Assembly (NCBI RefSeq): GCF_037335815.1 | Contig: NZ_CP147841.1 | Span: 310,001 to 374,000, forward strand | DNA: 64,000 nt | Direction: 5' to 3' | From: Salinirubellus litoreus | Lineage (GTDB): Archaea > Halobacteriota > Halobacteria > Halobacteriales > Haloarculaceae | Shown here: positions 15,890 to 24,076 of the stretch, piece after piece | How positions within the stretch are numbered: the first letter of the stretch is position 1 | How the letters are laid out: each line of letters starts with the position of its first letter | The notes under the pieces: model-generated | The model's database searches: none | What the model saw: only the letters and a program-made list of their open reading frames with translations | What the model was told of the DNA's origin: nothing | Translations under genes and position numbers: made by a program

Positions 15890-17266
15890 CTACCCGTCCT
15901 GTGCCTTGGCCTCGACGCCCTCGGAGTCGCCGTGGTCGTGGTCGTGACCGTCGTGGTCGTGATCGTGGTCGTGACCGTCCCCGTCCGAACTCCCGGGGCT
16001 CCCGCGCCAGTTGTCGAAGTCCTCCATGTTCTTCAGGTTGTCACGCTCCTCGAACCCCTCGACGGCCCGCCGGAGGTCCTCCTGGGTGAGCGTCGTCCGC
16101 TCCTCGGTCAGCGCGTCGAGCACGGCCTCGCGGAGGACGAGCCGGAGGTCGCTCCCGGTGAGCCCCTCGGTGATGTCGGCGAGTTCCTGGGCGTCGAACC
16201 CGTCGATGGTCATCCGTCGGGTGACGACCTCGAGGATCTCGGCGCGCATCCCCGCGTCGGGCTTCGGGAAGTTGACGATCTCGTCGAACCGCCGCCAGGC
16301 CGCCGCGTCGAGCTGGTCGGGGTGGTTCGTCGCGCCGATCAGCAGCACCTCGTCCTGGATGAGCGAGATCTCGTCGATGGATTTGAGGAGGGTGTTCACC
16401 GCGCGCTTGATAGCGGCGTGCTCGTCGCTCGCACGGGTCTTCGCGACGAAGTCGAACTCGTCCATGAAGAGGATACAGGGGGAGAGCCGCTTGGCGACCT
16501 CGAACGTCTTGTCGACGTTCTTGGCCGTCTCGCCGAGGTACTGGCTGGTGATCATCGAGAGCTTGACCTCGACGAACGGGAGTTCGAGTTCGCGGGCGAG
16601 CGCCCGCGCGACGCTCGTCTTCCCCGTTCCGGGCGGGCCGACGAACAGGAGCTTGCCGATCTCGCGGAGGCCGATCTCCGCGAGGTAGTCGCGGTGCTCG
16701 ATGGCCTTGACGACCTTCTGGATCTCCCCCTCCTGGTCGGCGGTGAGCACGAGGTCGTCCATCGTCATCTCGACCTCGCCGGGCGCGCGCACCTCGACGA
16801 GGTCGAGCATCTCCTCGTCGTCCTCGTCGAACATCTCCTCCAGCAGCGAGTCGATCCAGACGCGGTCGGCGTGGATTGGCCGGTTCGCCGCGCGGGCGCG
16901 CTCGTAGTCGACGTCGACCTCGTCGCCGAGCGCGAACGCGAGCGTCGGGTTCTCGAAGATCCGGTCGGCGTCGGCCCGCTGGAGGTACCACTGGACGGCC
17001 ATCTCGCGGTCGGTGAGCTCGATGGTGCCGGAGAAGTCGTCACGGTCGGTGAACATGAGCCCCGAGACCGCCTCCCAGGGGCGGTCGATACCGGTCGCGG
17101 CGGCGGCCGTGTTCCCCGTCGTCGCCAGGGGTCGTTCGACCTCCCCGTCCGACCAGAAGACCCGGCGGTACTGCGGCGGGAGGTCACGCTCGTCAAGCTG
17201 CGTGTACTCTGAGTAGAACTCCGTCGTCAGGAGGAACTCGACGACGGTGAGCTCGGGACTGCTCAT
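15890..17266 (-). CDS. AAA ATPase with His/Asp-rich tail
   Basis: A 458-residue protein. Residues 1-170 are an acidic N-terminal region, then one AAA module: Walker A GPPGTGKTS (210-218), Walker B ILFMDE (265-270), sensor 1 GATN (Asn314), arginine finger region AWRRFDE, and a helical lid. The tail (about 431-448) is an alternating His/Asp run, DGHDHDHDHDGHDHDHGD in type, which looks able to bind metal ions. Single-module ATPases of this type usually remodel or unfold proteins as hexamers; the substrate is unknown. I chose the ATG giving MSSPELTVVEF; the frame upstream of it is REP-like non-coding DNA. Confidence 0.82.
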   Translation of the reverse strand: MSSPELTVVEFLLTTEFYSEYTQLDERDLPPQYRRVFWSDGEVERPLATTGNTAAAATGIDRPWEAVSGLMFTDRDDFSGTIELTDREMAVQWYLQRADADRIFENPTLAFALGDEVDVDYERARAANRPIHADRVWIDSLLEEMFDEDDEEMLDLVEVRAPGEVEMTMDDLVLTADQEGEIQKVVKAIEHRDYLAEIGLREIGKLLFVGPPGTGKTSVARALARELELPFVEVKLSMITSQYLGETAKNVDKTFEVAKRLSPCILFMDEFDFVAKTRASDEHAAIKRAVNTLLKSIDEISLIQDEVLLIGATNHPDQLDAAAWRRFDEIVNFPKPDAGMRAEILEVVTRRMTIDGFDAQELADITEGLTGSDLRLVLREAVLDALTEERTTLTQEDLRRAVEGFEERDNLKNMEDFDNWRGSPGSSDGDGHDHDHDHDGHDHDHGDSEGVEAKAQDG

Positions 17267-17673
17267 TCCCGGGGAGCTACGGGCGGCGGGGCGATAAGAC
17301 CTTCGAGACGTCGGCCGGCGAATCGCGAGAGAACGGATCGAGAGTACGGCCGCGGTGGCGTCCACGAGCGGCGCGAGCGAGTGTCGTACAGCGGCCTGGC
17401 GGGGAGGTCGCGGTGCTGGAGTCGCTACGTGATTCTCCCGCGGCGAGGGATGCGAGGCTGACCGAAGGGAAGCCTCGACGGTGAACGGTGAGCGAGAGCG
17501 GAACGCGACCACAGGGAGCGTCCCGGACGGGCGATCGGGGAACGGAGTGACCCGCGAACAGAGCGAGCCGTGAACGACCACGCCGGCCGGACCGGCACGG
17601 GACCGAGCCGCGCTTTTTCCCATGTTTTTGTCCGACCGAGGGCCGTCAGGCCCGAGGGAGGTTCAAAAAGTGG
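17267..17673. repeat. Intergenic region with degenerate REP-like units and palindrome copy C
   Basis: 407 bases without a supported gene. About 17450-17580 contains degenerate units of the stop-codon repeat family (GCGAGGCTGACCGAAGGGAA, GGAGTGACCCGCGAACAGAG). The right end is a T5/A5 palindrome at 17620-17673. Read on the minus strand, this whole block is the 3' region of the HTH gene and the 5' region of the AAA ATPase gene. Confidence 0.6.
17620..17673. repeat. Palindromic element, T5/A5 family, copy C
   Basis: CCATGTTTTTG (17620-17630) and CAAAAAGTGG (17664-17673) are imperfect inverted arms around an inner hairpin CCGAGGGCC-GTCA-GGCCCGAGG. It abuts the stop codon of the minus-strand HTH gene (17674-17676) with no spacing, as expected for a transcription terminator or 3'-end processing site. 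Confidence 0.65.
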
Positions 17674-18036
17674 TCAGCGGTCCTCGTAGGCGAGGTTCAT
17701 GACCCACCCGGTGAACCGGTCGTTGTGCGGGTTCACCTCCTCGTCGCCGATGAAGGGGCTGAGCCTGTCGCCCGCCATCAGCAGCCCGAAGTCGAGGTCC
17801 ATCGGGTCCAGCACCGGCTCGATGTAGTAGGTGTTGTGGCCCTCGTAGACGGTCTCCTCGCGCTCGATCAGCCCCTTCTCCGCCAGGGATTCGAGGATGC
17901 GGCTCCCCTTCCGGGAGTCGACCCCCAGCTCCTTCCAGAAGTCGCTCTGGTGGATGCCGTCCTGGCGACGGATGAGTTCCACTCCCGCGCGTTCGTCCTC
18001 CGAGAGGTCGTCGCCGGTGTCCTCGCCCGTGCTCAT
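17674..18036 (-). CDS. Winged-helix DNA-binding protein
   Basis: A 120-residue protein. After an acidic N-terminus, residues about 18-75 form a winged helix (IHQSDFWKELGVDSRKGSRI, then LESLAEKGLIEREE with a wing ending YYIEPV), like the Lrp/MarR fold. The C-terminal 45 residues (DFGLLMAGDRLSPFIGDEEV) are not a known ligand domain. The HTH plus wing pattern of a 'run until stop' DNA reader is common in haloarchaeal regulators; target unknown. Its stop touches a palindromic element. Confidence 0.75.
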   Translation of the reverse strand: MSTGEDTGDDLSEDERAGVELIRRQDGIHQSDFWKELGVDSRKGSRILESLAEKGLIEREETVYEGHNTYYIEPVLDPMDLDFGLLMAGDRLSPFIGDEEVNPHNDRFTGWVMNLAYEDR

Positions 18037-18130
18037 CACCCGGATGTGGGAGTGCGACCCGGATAAATCCCTCCCTCGACGGTCGACGTCCGACCGTGGC
18101 GTCCACCCTGCCTCGACGCCCGACGGCCGT

Positions 18131-18880
18131 TCAGAAGGGAGCTTCGACCGCTTCGAACGGCGTCTCGCAGGGCGGTCCCTCGGCGTGTTCGAACACGCCA
18201 CCCTCGGGGCCGAGCCGGATCACCGAGGCCGACTTCGTGCCGAAGCCGTCGCCGTGGATGCACCGACCGTAGTCGTGGTCGGCAAGCACCGCCCTGGCGC
18301 GGTCGGTCCACGCCGTCGCCAACTCGCCGGGGTCCGGTCGGATGGCCTCCCGGACCCGTTCGGTATCCTCGGCCTGTTTTCGACCGATCTCGGGTCGGCG
18401 CTCGGGGACGAAGTACGACCCGTCCCAGCCGACGTTGACGACGGTGTGGACCCCGGGGGTGAGGTTCTCGAAGTGGACGGGGCCGTTCCCGACGCCGTTC
18501 CACGCGAGGAGGAGCGCGGCGTCCGCGTCGGCGATCAGGAGGTGGAACGGGCCGTACTCCCGTTCGACGAGTTCGCGCTCGACGAACCGGGCGGCGTCCT
18601 CGGCCGAGCGATGGTGGAGCGCGTCCCTGACGAGTAGCCCGCGGGAGCGCTCGCCGTCGGGCGACTCGATCCAGCGGTTCGTGATGGCGACGGTGACGCC
18701 GTCCTCGTTGTAACCGACCCACGTCCCCCCGGCCTCCTCGTCGCGGGGGGCGACGATCCTGATCTCGCTCGACTCGACCGCCGGCGAACGCGACTCGCGG
18801 GCGTACAGTTCGTCCCGGTTGGCGACCACGGCCACGGGCGTGTCCTCGAAGACCTGCCACGCCACGATGAGCGTACACAC
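18131..18880 (-). CDS. NRDE-family protein (Tango2-like)
   Basis: A 249-residue member of the NRDE family, named for the motif seen here in VVANRDELYARE (residues about 19-30). Like its relatives it starts with Met-Cys (MCTLIVAW), and the exposed Cys2 is thought to act as an N-terminal nucleophile. Eukaryotic Tango2 affects heme trafficking and Golgi organisation; function in archaea is unknown. The GTG directly before the TGT codon is chosen because Cys2 must follow it. A TATA-like GTTTAAAC lies about 27 bases upstream, back-to-back with the panE promoter. Confidence 0.85.
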   Translation of the reverse strand: MCTLIVAWQVFEDTPVAVVANRDELYARESRSPAVESSEIRIVAPRDEEAGGTWVGYNEDGVTVAITNRWIESPDGERSRGLLVRDALHHRSAEDAARFVERELVEREYGPFHLLIADADAALLLAWNGVGNGPVHFENLTPGVHTVVNVGWDGSYFVPERRPEIGRKQAEDTERVREAIRPDPGELATAWTDRARAVLADHDYGRCIHGDGFGTKSASVIRLGPEGGVFEHAEGPPCETPFEAVEAPF

Positions 18881-18903
18881 GACCGCCCGTAGGTGACGGA
18901 TCC

Positions 18904-18911
18904 GTTTAAAC
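18904..18911 (-). promoter_or_regulatory. TATA-like box for the NRDE gene
   Basis: GTTTAAAC, self-complementary, lies 24-31 bases upstream of the GTG of the NRDE gene, in a short divergent promoter region shared with ketopantoate reductase. Confidence 0.5.
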
Positions 18912-18976
18912 CCGACTCGGTTCGACTCGACGACTCGTCCGGTCCGCCCGGCCCGGGGCGACCGCTCCCGTCACAA

Positions 18977-18983
18977 ACTATAT
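18977..18983 (+). promoter_or_regulatory. TATA-like box for ketopantoate reductase
   Basis: AACTATA, within CAAACTATATCC, ends 26 bases before the panE ATG; it is the AT-richest spot in the interval. Confidence 0.55.
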
Positions 18984-19008
18984 CCGCCCGACACCGGAGG
19001 TCCGGGGT

Positions 19009-19932
19009 ATGACCTCCATCGCGGTGTACGGGGCCGGCGGCGTCGGCGCGTACTTCGGCGGTCGACTCGCCCGGGCGGGTGCGGACGTCTCGCTGATCGC
19101 CAGGGGTGAACACCTCGCGGCGCTCCGGGAGGAGGGCCTCCGCGTCGAGAGCGTCCACGGGGACTTCGCGGTCGACCTCGCGGCCACGGACGACCCGTCG
19201 GATATCGGTCACGTCGACTACGTGCTCGTCTGCGTGAAGTCGTTCGACACCGGGACACTGGATCTCGACCCACTCGTCGGCGAGGATACCTGTGTGATCT
19301 CGCTCCAGAACGGCGTCCGCAACGAGCGGCTACTCGCCGAGGCGGTCGGCGAGGACCGCGTCCTCGGCGGGCTCTGTTACATCCTCTCGACGATCAAGGA
19401 GCCGGGCGTCGTCGAACACACGGGCGGCCCGGCGCAGGTCGTCTTCGGCGAGCTCGACGGGGCGATCACCGAGCGCGCCGAGCGGTTCCGGGACCGCTGC
19501 GAGGAGGCCGGGATCGACGTCACCCTCTCCGCGGACGTCCGGGCCGACATGTGGGAGAAGTTCGCGTTCATCGTCGCCCACGCCGGGATGACCGCGGCGG
19601 TCCGGCTCCCGGTCGGCCCGATCCGCGAGTCCGAGGCCGCGTGGGCGATGTACGAGCGGATGCTACGCGAGGTGGTCGCGGTCGGGAACGCGGAGGGCGT
19701 GTCGCTCCCGGAGGGCGTCGTCGAGGAACGGCTCGACCGCGCGGCCGAACTCGACGCCGACGCCTACTCCTCGCTCCACTACGACCTGACCCACGGCAAG
19801 CGTATGGAGCTCGACGCGTTCCACGGGACGGTCGTCGACCTCGCCGAGGAACACGACATTGACGTCCCGGCCTGCGAGGCGGTCTACGCGATACTCGATC
19901 CGTGGGCCGAGCGGAACGCCCGGAGCGACTGA
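19009..19932 (+). CDS. panE: 2-dehydropantoate 2-reductase (ketopantoate reductase)
   Basis: A 307-residue NAD(P)H-dependent reductase that turns ketopantoate into pantoate on the route to CoA. The dinucleotide motif is GAGGVG (8-13). Family residues are visible in VKSFDT (Lys), SLQNGV (Asn), MWEKFAFI (the catalytic Lys, ~182) and the C-terminal SSLHYDLTHGKRMELD helix. Full length. Another CoA-route gene, the dephospho-CoA kinase, is 14 kb upstream but not linked in an operon. Archaeal members use this enzyme before pantoate kinase. Confidence 0.92.
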   Translation: MTSIAVYGAGGVGAYFGGRLARAGADVSLIARGEHLAALREEGLRVESVHGDFAVDLAATDDPSDIGHVDYVLVCVKSFDTGTLDLDPLVGEDTCVISLQNGVRNERLLAEAVGEDRVLGGLCYILSTIKEPGVVEHTGGPAQVVFGELDGAITERAERFRDRCEEAGIDVTLSADVRADMWEKFAFIVAHAGMTAAVRLPVGPIRESEAAWAMYERMLREVVAVGNAEGVSLPEGVVEERLDRAAELDADAYSSLHYDLTHGKRMELDAFHGTVVDLAEEHDIDVPACEAVYAILDPWAERNARSD

Positions 19933-20051
19933 ACGGTCTCTGCTGACCGTTCTGAACACGGCCGGTCCGCTGTCGCGGAGGCGGTCGCGGTAGGGCCAGG
20001 TACTGTACCGCGAGTGAGCGCCGCAGGCGCTCGCGAGCGGCCTTTTTTCAC

Positions 20052-20111
20052 CCATGTTTTTGCGCCGAGTGGTGAGCGCCGAAGGCGCTCACCCGAGGCG
20101 GAAAAAGATGG
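20052..20111. repeat. Palindromic element, T5/A5 family, copy B
   Basis: Arms CCATGTTTTTGCGCC (20052-20066) and GGCGGAAAAAGATGG (20097-20111), identical to copy A, with a longer inner hairpin GGTGAGCGCC-GAA-GGCGCTCACC. It lies between the convergent ends of panE and engB, two bases after the engB stop, and has T-runs on both strands, so it could end transcription from both sides. Confidence 0.78.
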
Positions 20112-20113
20112 TC

Positions 20114-20732
20114 TCAGAAAAATTTGAACAGGTCGTCCCGGCCGGCCTCGTGGAGGTGGTGTCGCGCGGCCTCGTTCAGCGCCTCGACGTTCCCCCGTTT
20201 CGCGGAGATGGGCGCGATCGTCTCGCGCCACTGCTGCCAGGGCGGGTAGAGCCCCAGTCGGTCACAGAGCGCGTCGAGGCGCTCGTCGCGGTCGTCGACC
20301 TTGTCCATCTTGTTGACGGCGACGACCGGCGGGATCCCCACCTCCTCGAGGAAGTGGAACATCTCGACGTCGTGGGGGATCTCCTCACCCCCCCGAATGA
20401 CGGTCGATGATGTCGACGGCGGCCTTCCCGTCGACGACGAGCACGCCGACGAGGATCTGATCGGCGTGCTCCTCGACGTACCGGACGACGTCGGTCTTGA
20501 TGCGCTCGCGGACGTCCTCGGGGACGCCGGACATGAAGCCGAACCCGGGAAGGTCGGTCAGGACGAAGCTCTCGGGGGCCCAGTCGTAGTGGTTGGGCTT
20601 GCGGGTCACCCCCGGCTTCTGCCCGGTCGGAACCTTGTGGCCAGTCACCTCGCGCATCAGGGTGGACTTCCCGACGTTCGATCGGCCGACGAGCACCACT
20701 TCGGCATCGCGGTCGGGACGGTCCTCGAACAT
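20114..20732 (-). pseudogene. engB: EngB GTPase, frameshifted in a C7 tract
   Basis: Encodes a GTPase of the EngB/YihA family (ribosome assembly). The first part, 20385-20732, has G1 GRSNVGKST, G2 PTGQKPGVT and G3 DLPG; it stops at TGA right after DIIDRHSGG. The second part, 20114-20362, continues with MFHFLEEVGIPPVVAVNKMD (G4 NKMD) and the G5 ISAKRGN. The break is at seven C on the plus strand (20388-20394). With six, the frame reads DRHSGGEEIPHDVEMFHF and gives one ~205-residue protein. Either a real frameshift or a sequencing error. All GTPase motifs are intact across the join, arguing for a very recent or artefactual change. Confidence 0.88.
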
Positions 20733-20867
20733 ACGCGAGGGAGGCGATCGGAGCGGTTAAGCCTCACGTCACGGCACGTCGTCGCGCCCGCGGGTTTGAC
20801 CGCCCCACCGGGTCCGGCAGCATATGCAACCCGCCAGTTACTTGCCCCCGGGCGGCTGAGGGTGTCC

Positions 20868-22238
20868 GTGCGACTGGTCCAGGTGTCCATCCCAACTGGC
20901 AAACGGGGGGCCGTCGTCGGCGTCCTCGACGACGAGGGGATCGACTACGTGCTGAGCGAGGAGACGGGACGCCGGGGATACACGCACGTCGTCTCGTTTC
21001 CGCTGCCGACGAACGCCGTCGAACCGGTTCTCGACCGCCTGCAGGAGGCCGGGGTCGGCGAGGACGCCTACGCGGTCGTCACGGAGGCCAGTGCGGTCAC
21101 CTCCAGGCAGTTCGACGAACTCAACGAGCGCTACAGCGAGGAGGACAGCCAGGAGTCCATCTCCAAGGAGGAGCTCGCGAGGACCGCCGAGGGGAACGTC
21201 TCCGATATGCGGACGTACGTGATCCTGACGGTGGTCAGCGCCGTCGTCGCCACCGCGGGGCTCCTGCTCGACTCGCCCGCGACCGTCGTGGGGTCGATGG
21301 TCATCGCGCCGCTCATCGGCCCGGCGATCTCCACCGCCGTCGGGTCGGTCATCAACGACGAGGAGATGTTCTCGAGGGGGCTGCGGATGCAGGTCATCGG
21401 GATGGTCCTCTCGGTGGTCGCCGCCGGCGTGTTCGCCTACCTCGTGCAGGTGGCGAACCTCGTCCCGCCGGGGCTCGATCCGGGCAGCGTCGGCCAGATA
21501 GAGGGGCGGCTCACGCCGGACTTCCTCTCGCTGGCCGTGGCGCTGGGTGCCGGCATCGCCGGCGCGCTTTCGCTCACCACCGGCGTCTCCGCGGCGCTCG
21601 TCGGCGTGATGATCGCCGTGGCGCTCGTGCCGCCGGCGGCGGCGGTCGGGATCGGCATCGCCTACGGCCTCCCCTCCGTTGCAATCCCCTCGGGGATCCT
21701 CGCAGTCGTGAACGGGCTGTCGATCAACTTCGCGGCGCTGATCGTCCTCTGGTATTCGGGCTACCGGCCCGACAACATCCTCCGCCGGGACGAAGCACGG
21801 TCGGCCACGCTCAAGCGGGTCGGGATACTCTTCGTCGCCATCGCCCTCCTCTCGCTGTTCCTCGGCGGCGTCACGCTCGACACGTACCAGTCGGCCCTGG
21901 CGGAGGAGGACATCCGCGCGACGATCAACTCGACCCTGAGTTCGGAGCCGTACGCCGAGGCCGACATGCTCTCCCTCGAGATCACGACCGAGCCGACGCA
22001 GTACAACCTCATCTTCACCCAGCCGTCCTCGATCGTCGTCACCGTCGGCGTTCCGCCGGGGTGGAGCCAGCAGAGCCTCGCCTCGACGCTCCAGGACCGA
22101 CTCGCGGAAGGCGGCCGCGAGATCGACGTTCAGGTCCGATACGTGACGGTCGAGTCGACCGGCGGGTCGAACGCGACCAGCACGCGCGTCCCGGGGAGTG
22201 TCGGAGGCCCCTCGACGATGTCTCAAAGGGCGGTTTGA
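20868..22238 (+). CDS. DUF389/TIGR00341 membrane protein
   Basis: A 456-residue protein. The N-terminal ~85 residues form a small alpha/beta domain (VRLVQVSIPTGKRGAVVGVL; DDEGIDYVLSEE), then about six membrane helices between residues ~110 and 340 with the family block VVGSMVIAPLIGPAISTAVG and SLTTGVSAALVGVMIAVAL, and a C-terminal extracytoplasmic domain of about 110 residues. Function unknown; DUF389 proteins are widespread in archaea and actinobacteria. I chose the GTG giving VRLVQV, the usual family start; another GTG lies two codons upstream. Divergent from engB. Confidence 0.85.
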   Translation: MRLVQVSIPTGKRGAVVGVLDDEGIDYVLSEETGRRGYTHVVSFPLPTNAVEPVLDRLQEAGVGEDAYAVVTEASAVTSRQFDELNERYSEEDSQESISKEELARTAEGNVSDMRTYVILTVVSAVVATAGLLLDSPATVVGSMVIAPLIGPAISTAVGSVINDEEMFSRGLRMQVIGMVLSVVAAGVFAYLVQVANLVPPGLDPGSVGQIEGRLTPDFLSLAVALGAGIAGALSLTTGVSAALVGVMIAVALVPPAAAVGIGIAYGLPSVAIPSGILAVVNGLSINFAALIVLWYSGYRPDNILRRDEARSATLKRVGILFVAIALLSLFLGGVTLDTYQSALAEEDIRATINSTLSSEPYAEADMLSLEITTEPTQYNLIFTQPSSIVVTVGVPPGWSQQSLASTLQDRLAEGGREIDVQVRYVTVESTGGSNATSTRVPGSVGGPSTMSQRAV

Positions 22239-22279
22239 CGCTCCGACGTGTTCATGCTCCGAGCCGACGTATCGGGGAC

Positions 22280-23023
22280 ATGACACCGAGAACGCTGGCC
22301 GCGGTCGCCGCGGCCGTGTTAGTCCTCCTCGCCAGCTGTGTGGGTGCCGGTTCGCCCTCCGTGGCTGCCCAGACCGGCGAGTCCGAATCGACGAACGGGA
22401 GCCCGAATCCGACCGTGACCGTCGGCGCGAGCGCGAGCGTCGAGGCCACCCCCGACCTCGCGGTCGTCCGCGTGGCCGTCGAGGCGACCGCCGAGAGCGC
22501 CGAGGAGGCGCGTGCGACCGTCGCCGCCGACGCCGAGCGGATGCGTGCGGCGCTTCGCGATGCGGGCGTCCCGAACGGAAACGTGAGCACCGAGGCGTTC
22601 AACGTCTACCCGCAGTACGACTACAGCGACGAGAGCCGCGAACTCGTCGGCTACCGGGCGGTCCACGCCTACCGCGTCGAGATCGCTCCCGACCGGGCCG
22701 GCGAGGTCATCGACGTCGCCATTGGGAACGGCGCGACCAGCGTCTACGGCGTCTCGTTCGAGCTCTCCGAGGAGGTCCGCCAGGACCTCCGCGAGCAGGC
22801 CCTGACCGCGGCCGTCGAGAACGCCCGCGCCGACGCGGAGACGGTCGCGACCGTCTCGGGCGCGAGCCTCGGTGACGTCCGGAGCATCTCGACGTCGGAC
22901 GGCGGCGGGGGCGTACCCATCCCGTTCGCCGAGGACCGGGGCGCTGACGGGGGATCGACGGTCGTCGAGCCCGGAACCGTCCGCGTGACCGCGAGCGTGA
23001 CCGTCGTCTACGACCTGGCGTAG
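22280..23023 (+). CDS. SIMPL-domain (DUF541) exported protein
   Basis: A 247-residue protein with a signal segment at residues 5-30 (LAAVAAAVLVLLASCVGAG; the Cys at 20 could be a lipid attachment site) and one SIMPL domain: VTVGASASVEATPDLAVVRV, EEARATVAADAERM, STEAFNVYPQYDY and the C-terminal VRVTASVTVVYDL. Bacterial relatives form periplasmic oligomers and affect oxidative-stress tolerance. It follows DUF389 by 41 bases and may share its mRNA. Confidence 0.85.
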   Translation: MTPRTLAAVAAAVLVLLASCVGAGSPSVAAQTGESESTNGSPNPTVTVGASASVEATPDLAVVRVAVEATAESAEEARATVAADAERMRAALRDAGVPNGNVSTEAFNVYPQYDYSDESRELVGYRAVHAYRVEIAPDRAGEVIDVAIGNGATSVYGVSFELSEEVRQDLREQALTAAVENARADAETVATVSGASLGDVRSISTSDGGGGVPIPFAEDRGADGGSTVVEPGTVRVTASVTVVYDLA

Positions 23024-23066
23024 CTCCGGCGCTGACGTAGCGCGGCACCGACGTACCACGAGGGCG

Positions 23067-23933
23067 TCAGTCCGTCCGCTGTCTCTGTTTGCGTTCCTGT
23101 GCGGGGTGTTCGGAGATGAAGACGCTCGTGTGATCCGGGACGCTCTCGGCGACCCACGAGTTCGCCCCGATGCTCACGTGGTCCCCGATGTCGACCGGTC
23201 CGAGGACCTTGGTCCCGGCACCGATCACCACGTGGTCGCCGATGTCGGGGTGGCGCTTGTAGCCCTTCTTCAGCGTGTGCTCCTCGTCCTCGTCCTCCTC
23301 GAAGTGGAGCGCACCGAGCGTGACGTCCTGGTAGATCCGGACCCACTCGCCGACCGTCGTGGTCTCCCCGATGACGACGCCGGTCCCGTGGTCGACGAAG
23401 AAGTAGTCGCCGATATCCGCCCCCGGGTGAATGTCGATCCCGGTCACCGACTTGGCCGACTCGGTGAGTTCCCGGGCGTACGCCCCGGCCCCGGCCTCGT
23501 AGAGCACGTGAGCGATACGCTGGATCATGATGGCGTGGAAGCCGGGGTACGACCGGATGATCTCGAGGTAGCTCCGCGCGGCCGGGTCGCCCCGGTAGGC
23601 GGCCTCGACGTCCATCTTCAGCCGCTCACGGATCGCCGGGAGCCGGTCGAGTACCTCGTCGACGGTCTCGGAGGGGTCGGTCTCCGAGTAGGGCCGGATC
23701 CCCGCACAGAAGAGGCCACCGAGTTCCTCGACCTGGTCGAGCACCGCCGACTCGTCGTCCAGCAGCGGATCGGCGTTCCAGCACCTGGGGAACAGGAGCC
23801 GTTTGATCACCCCCACCTCCTCCCACCCGTGGTCCCGGCGGGGGAAGTCCATCGACGTGCGCGTCGGGAAGGGTTCCTCGTCGTTGCGGTAAGACTCGAA
23901 CAGCTCCAGATGTGCGTCCCCGGTGTACTCCAT
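23067..23933 (-). CDS. cysE: Serine O-acetyltransferase, left-handed beta-helix type
   Basis: A 288-residue acetyltransferase. An N-terminal helical region (1-150) with DVEAAYRGDPAARSYLEIIR and GFHAIMIQRIAHVLY is followed by hexapeptide repeats: DIHPGADIGDYFFVDHGTGV, VIGETTTVG, and further IGDHVVIGAGTKVLG and IGDHVSIGANSWV. His of DHGTG and the earlier HPGA are the catalytic positions. This is the EpsC branch, which makes O-acetylserine for cysteine. The ATG is preferred over a GTG five codons upstream. Monocistronic. Confidence 0.88.
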   Translation of the reverse strand: MEYTGDAHLELFESYRNDEEPFPTRTSMDFPRRDHGWEEVGVIKRLLFPRCWNADPLLDDESAVLDQVEELGGLFCAGIRPYSETDPSETVDEVLDRLPAIRERLKMDVEAAYRGDPAARSYLEIIRSYPGFHAIMIQRIAHVLYEAGAGAYARELTESAKSVTGIDIHPGADIGDYFFVDHGTGVVIGETTTVGEWVRIYQDVTLGALHFEEDEDEEHTLKKGYKRHPDIGDHVVIGAGTKVLGPVDIGDHVSIGANSWVAESVPDHTSVFISEHPAQERKQRQRTD

Positions 23934-24076
23934 GCGGGGGTCTGCCACCGGACGCTATTAGGGGTGATGGACGTCCGGCCCCTCCCGATCCGAGCTTCGG
24001 CAGTGCCGGTGGCCCCGGCGGCTCCCCGGACGGCTCTCGCGTGGGGATCGTCCGTGGAGTCGGCGGTCGACTCCTG

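Noticed and set aside
20301..20867. Long N-terminal extension of the DUF389 protein
   Set aside because: It is the antisense of engB; the family starts at (V/M)RLVQV and a GTG is present there.
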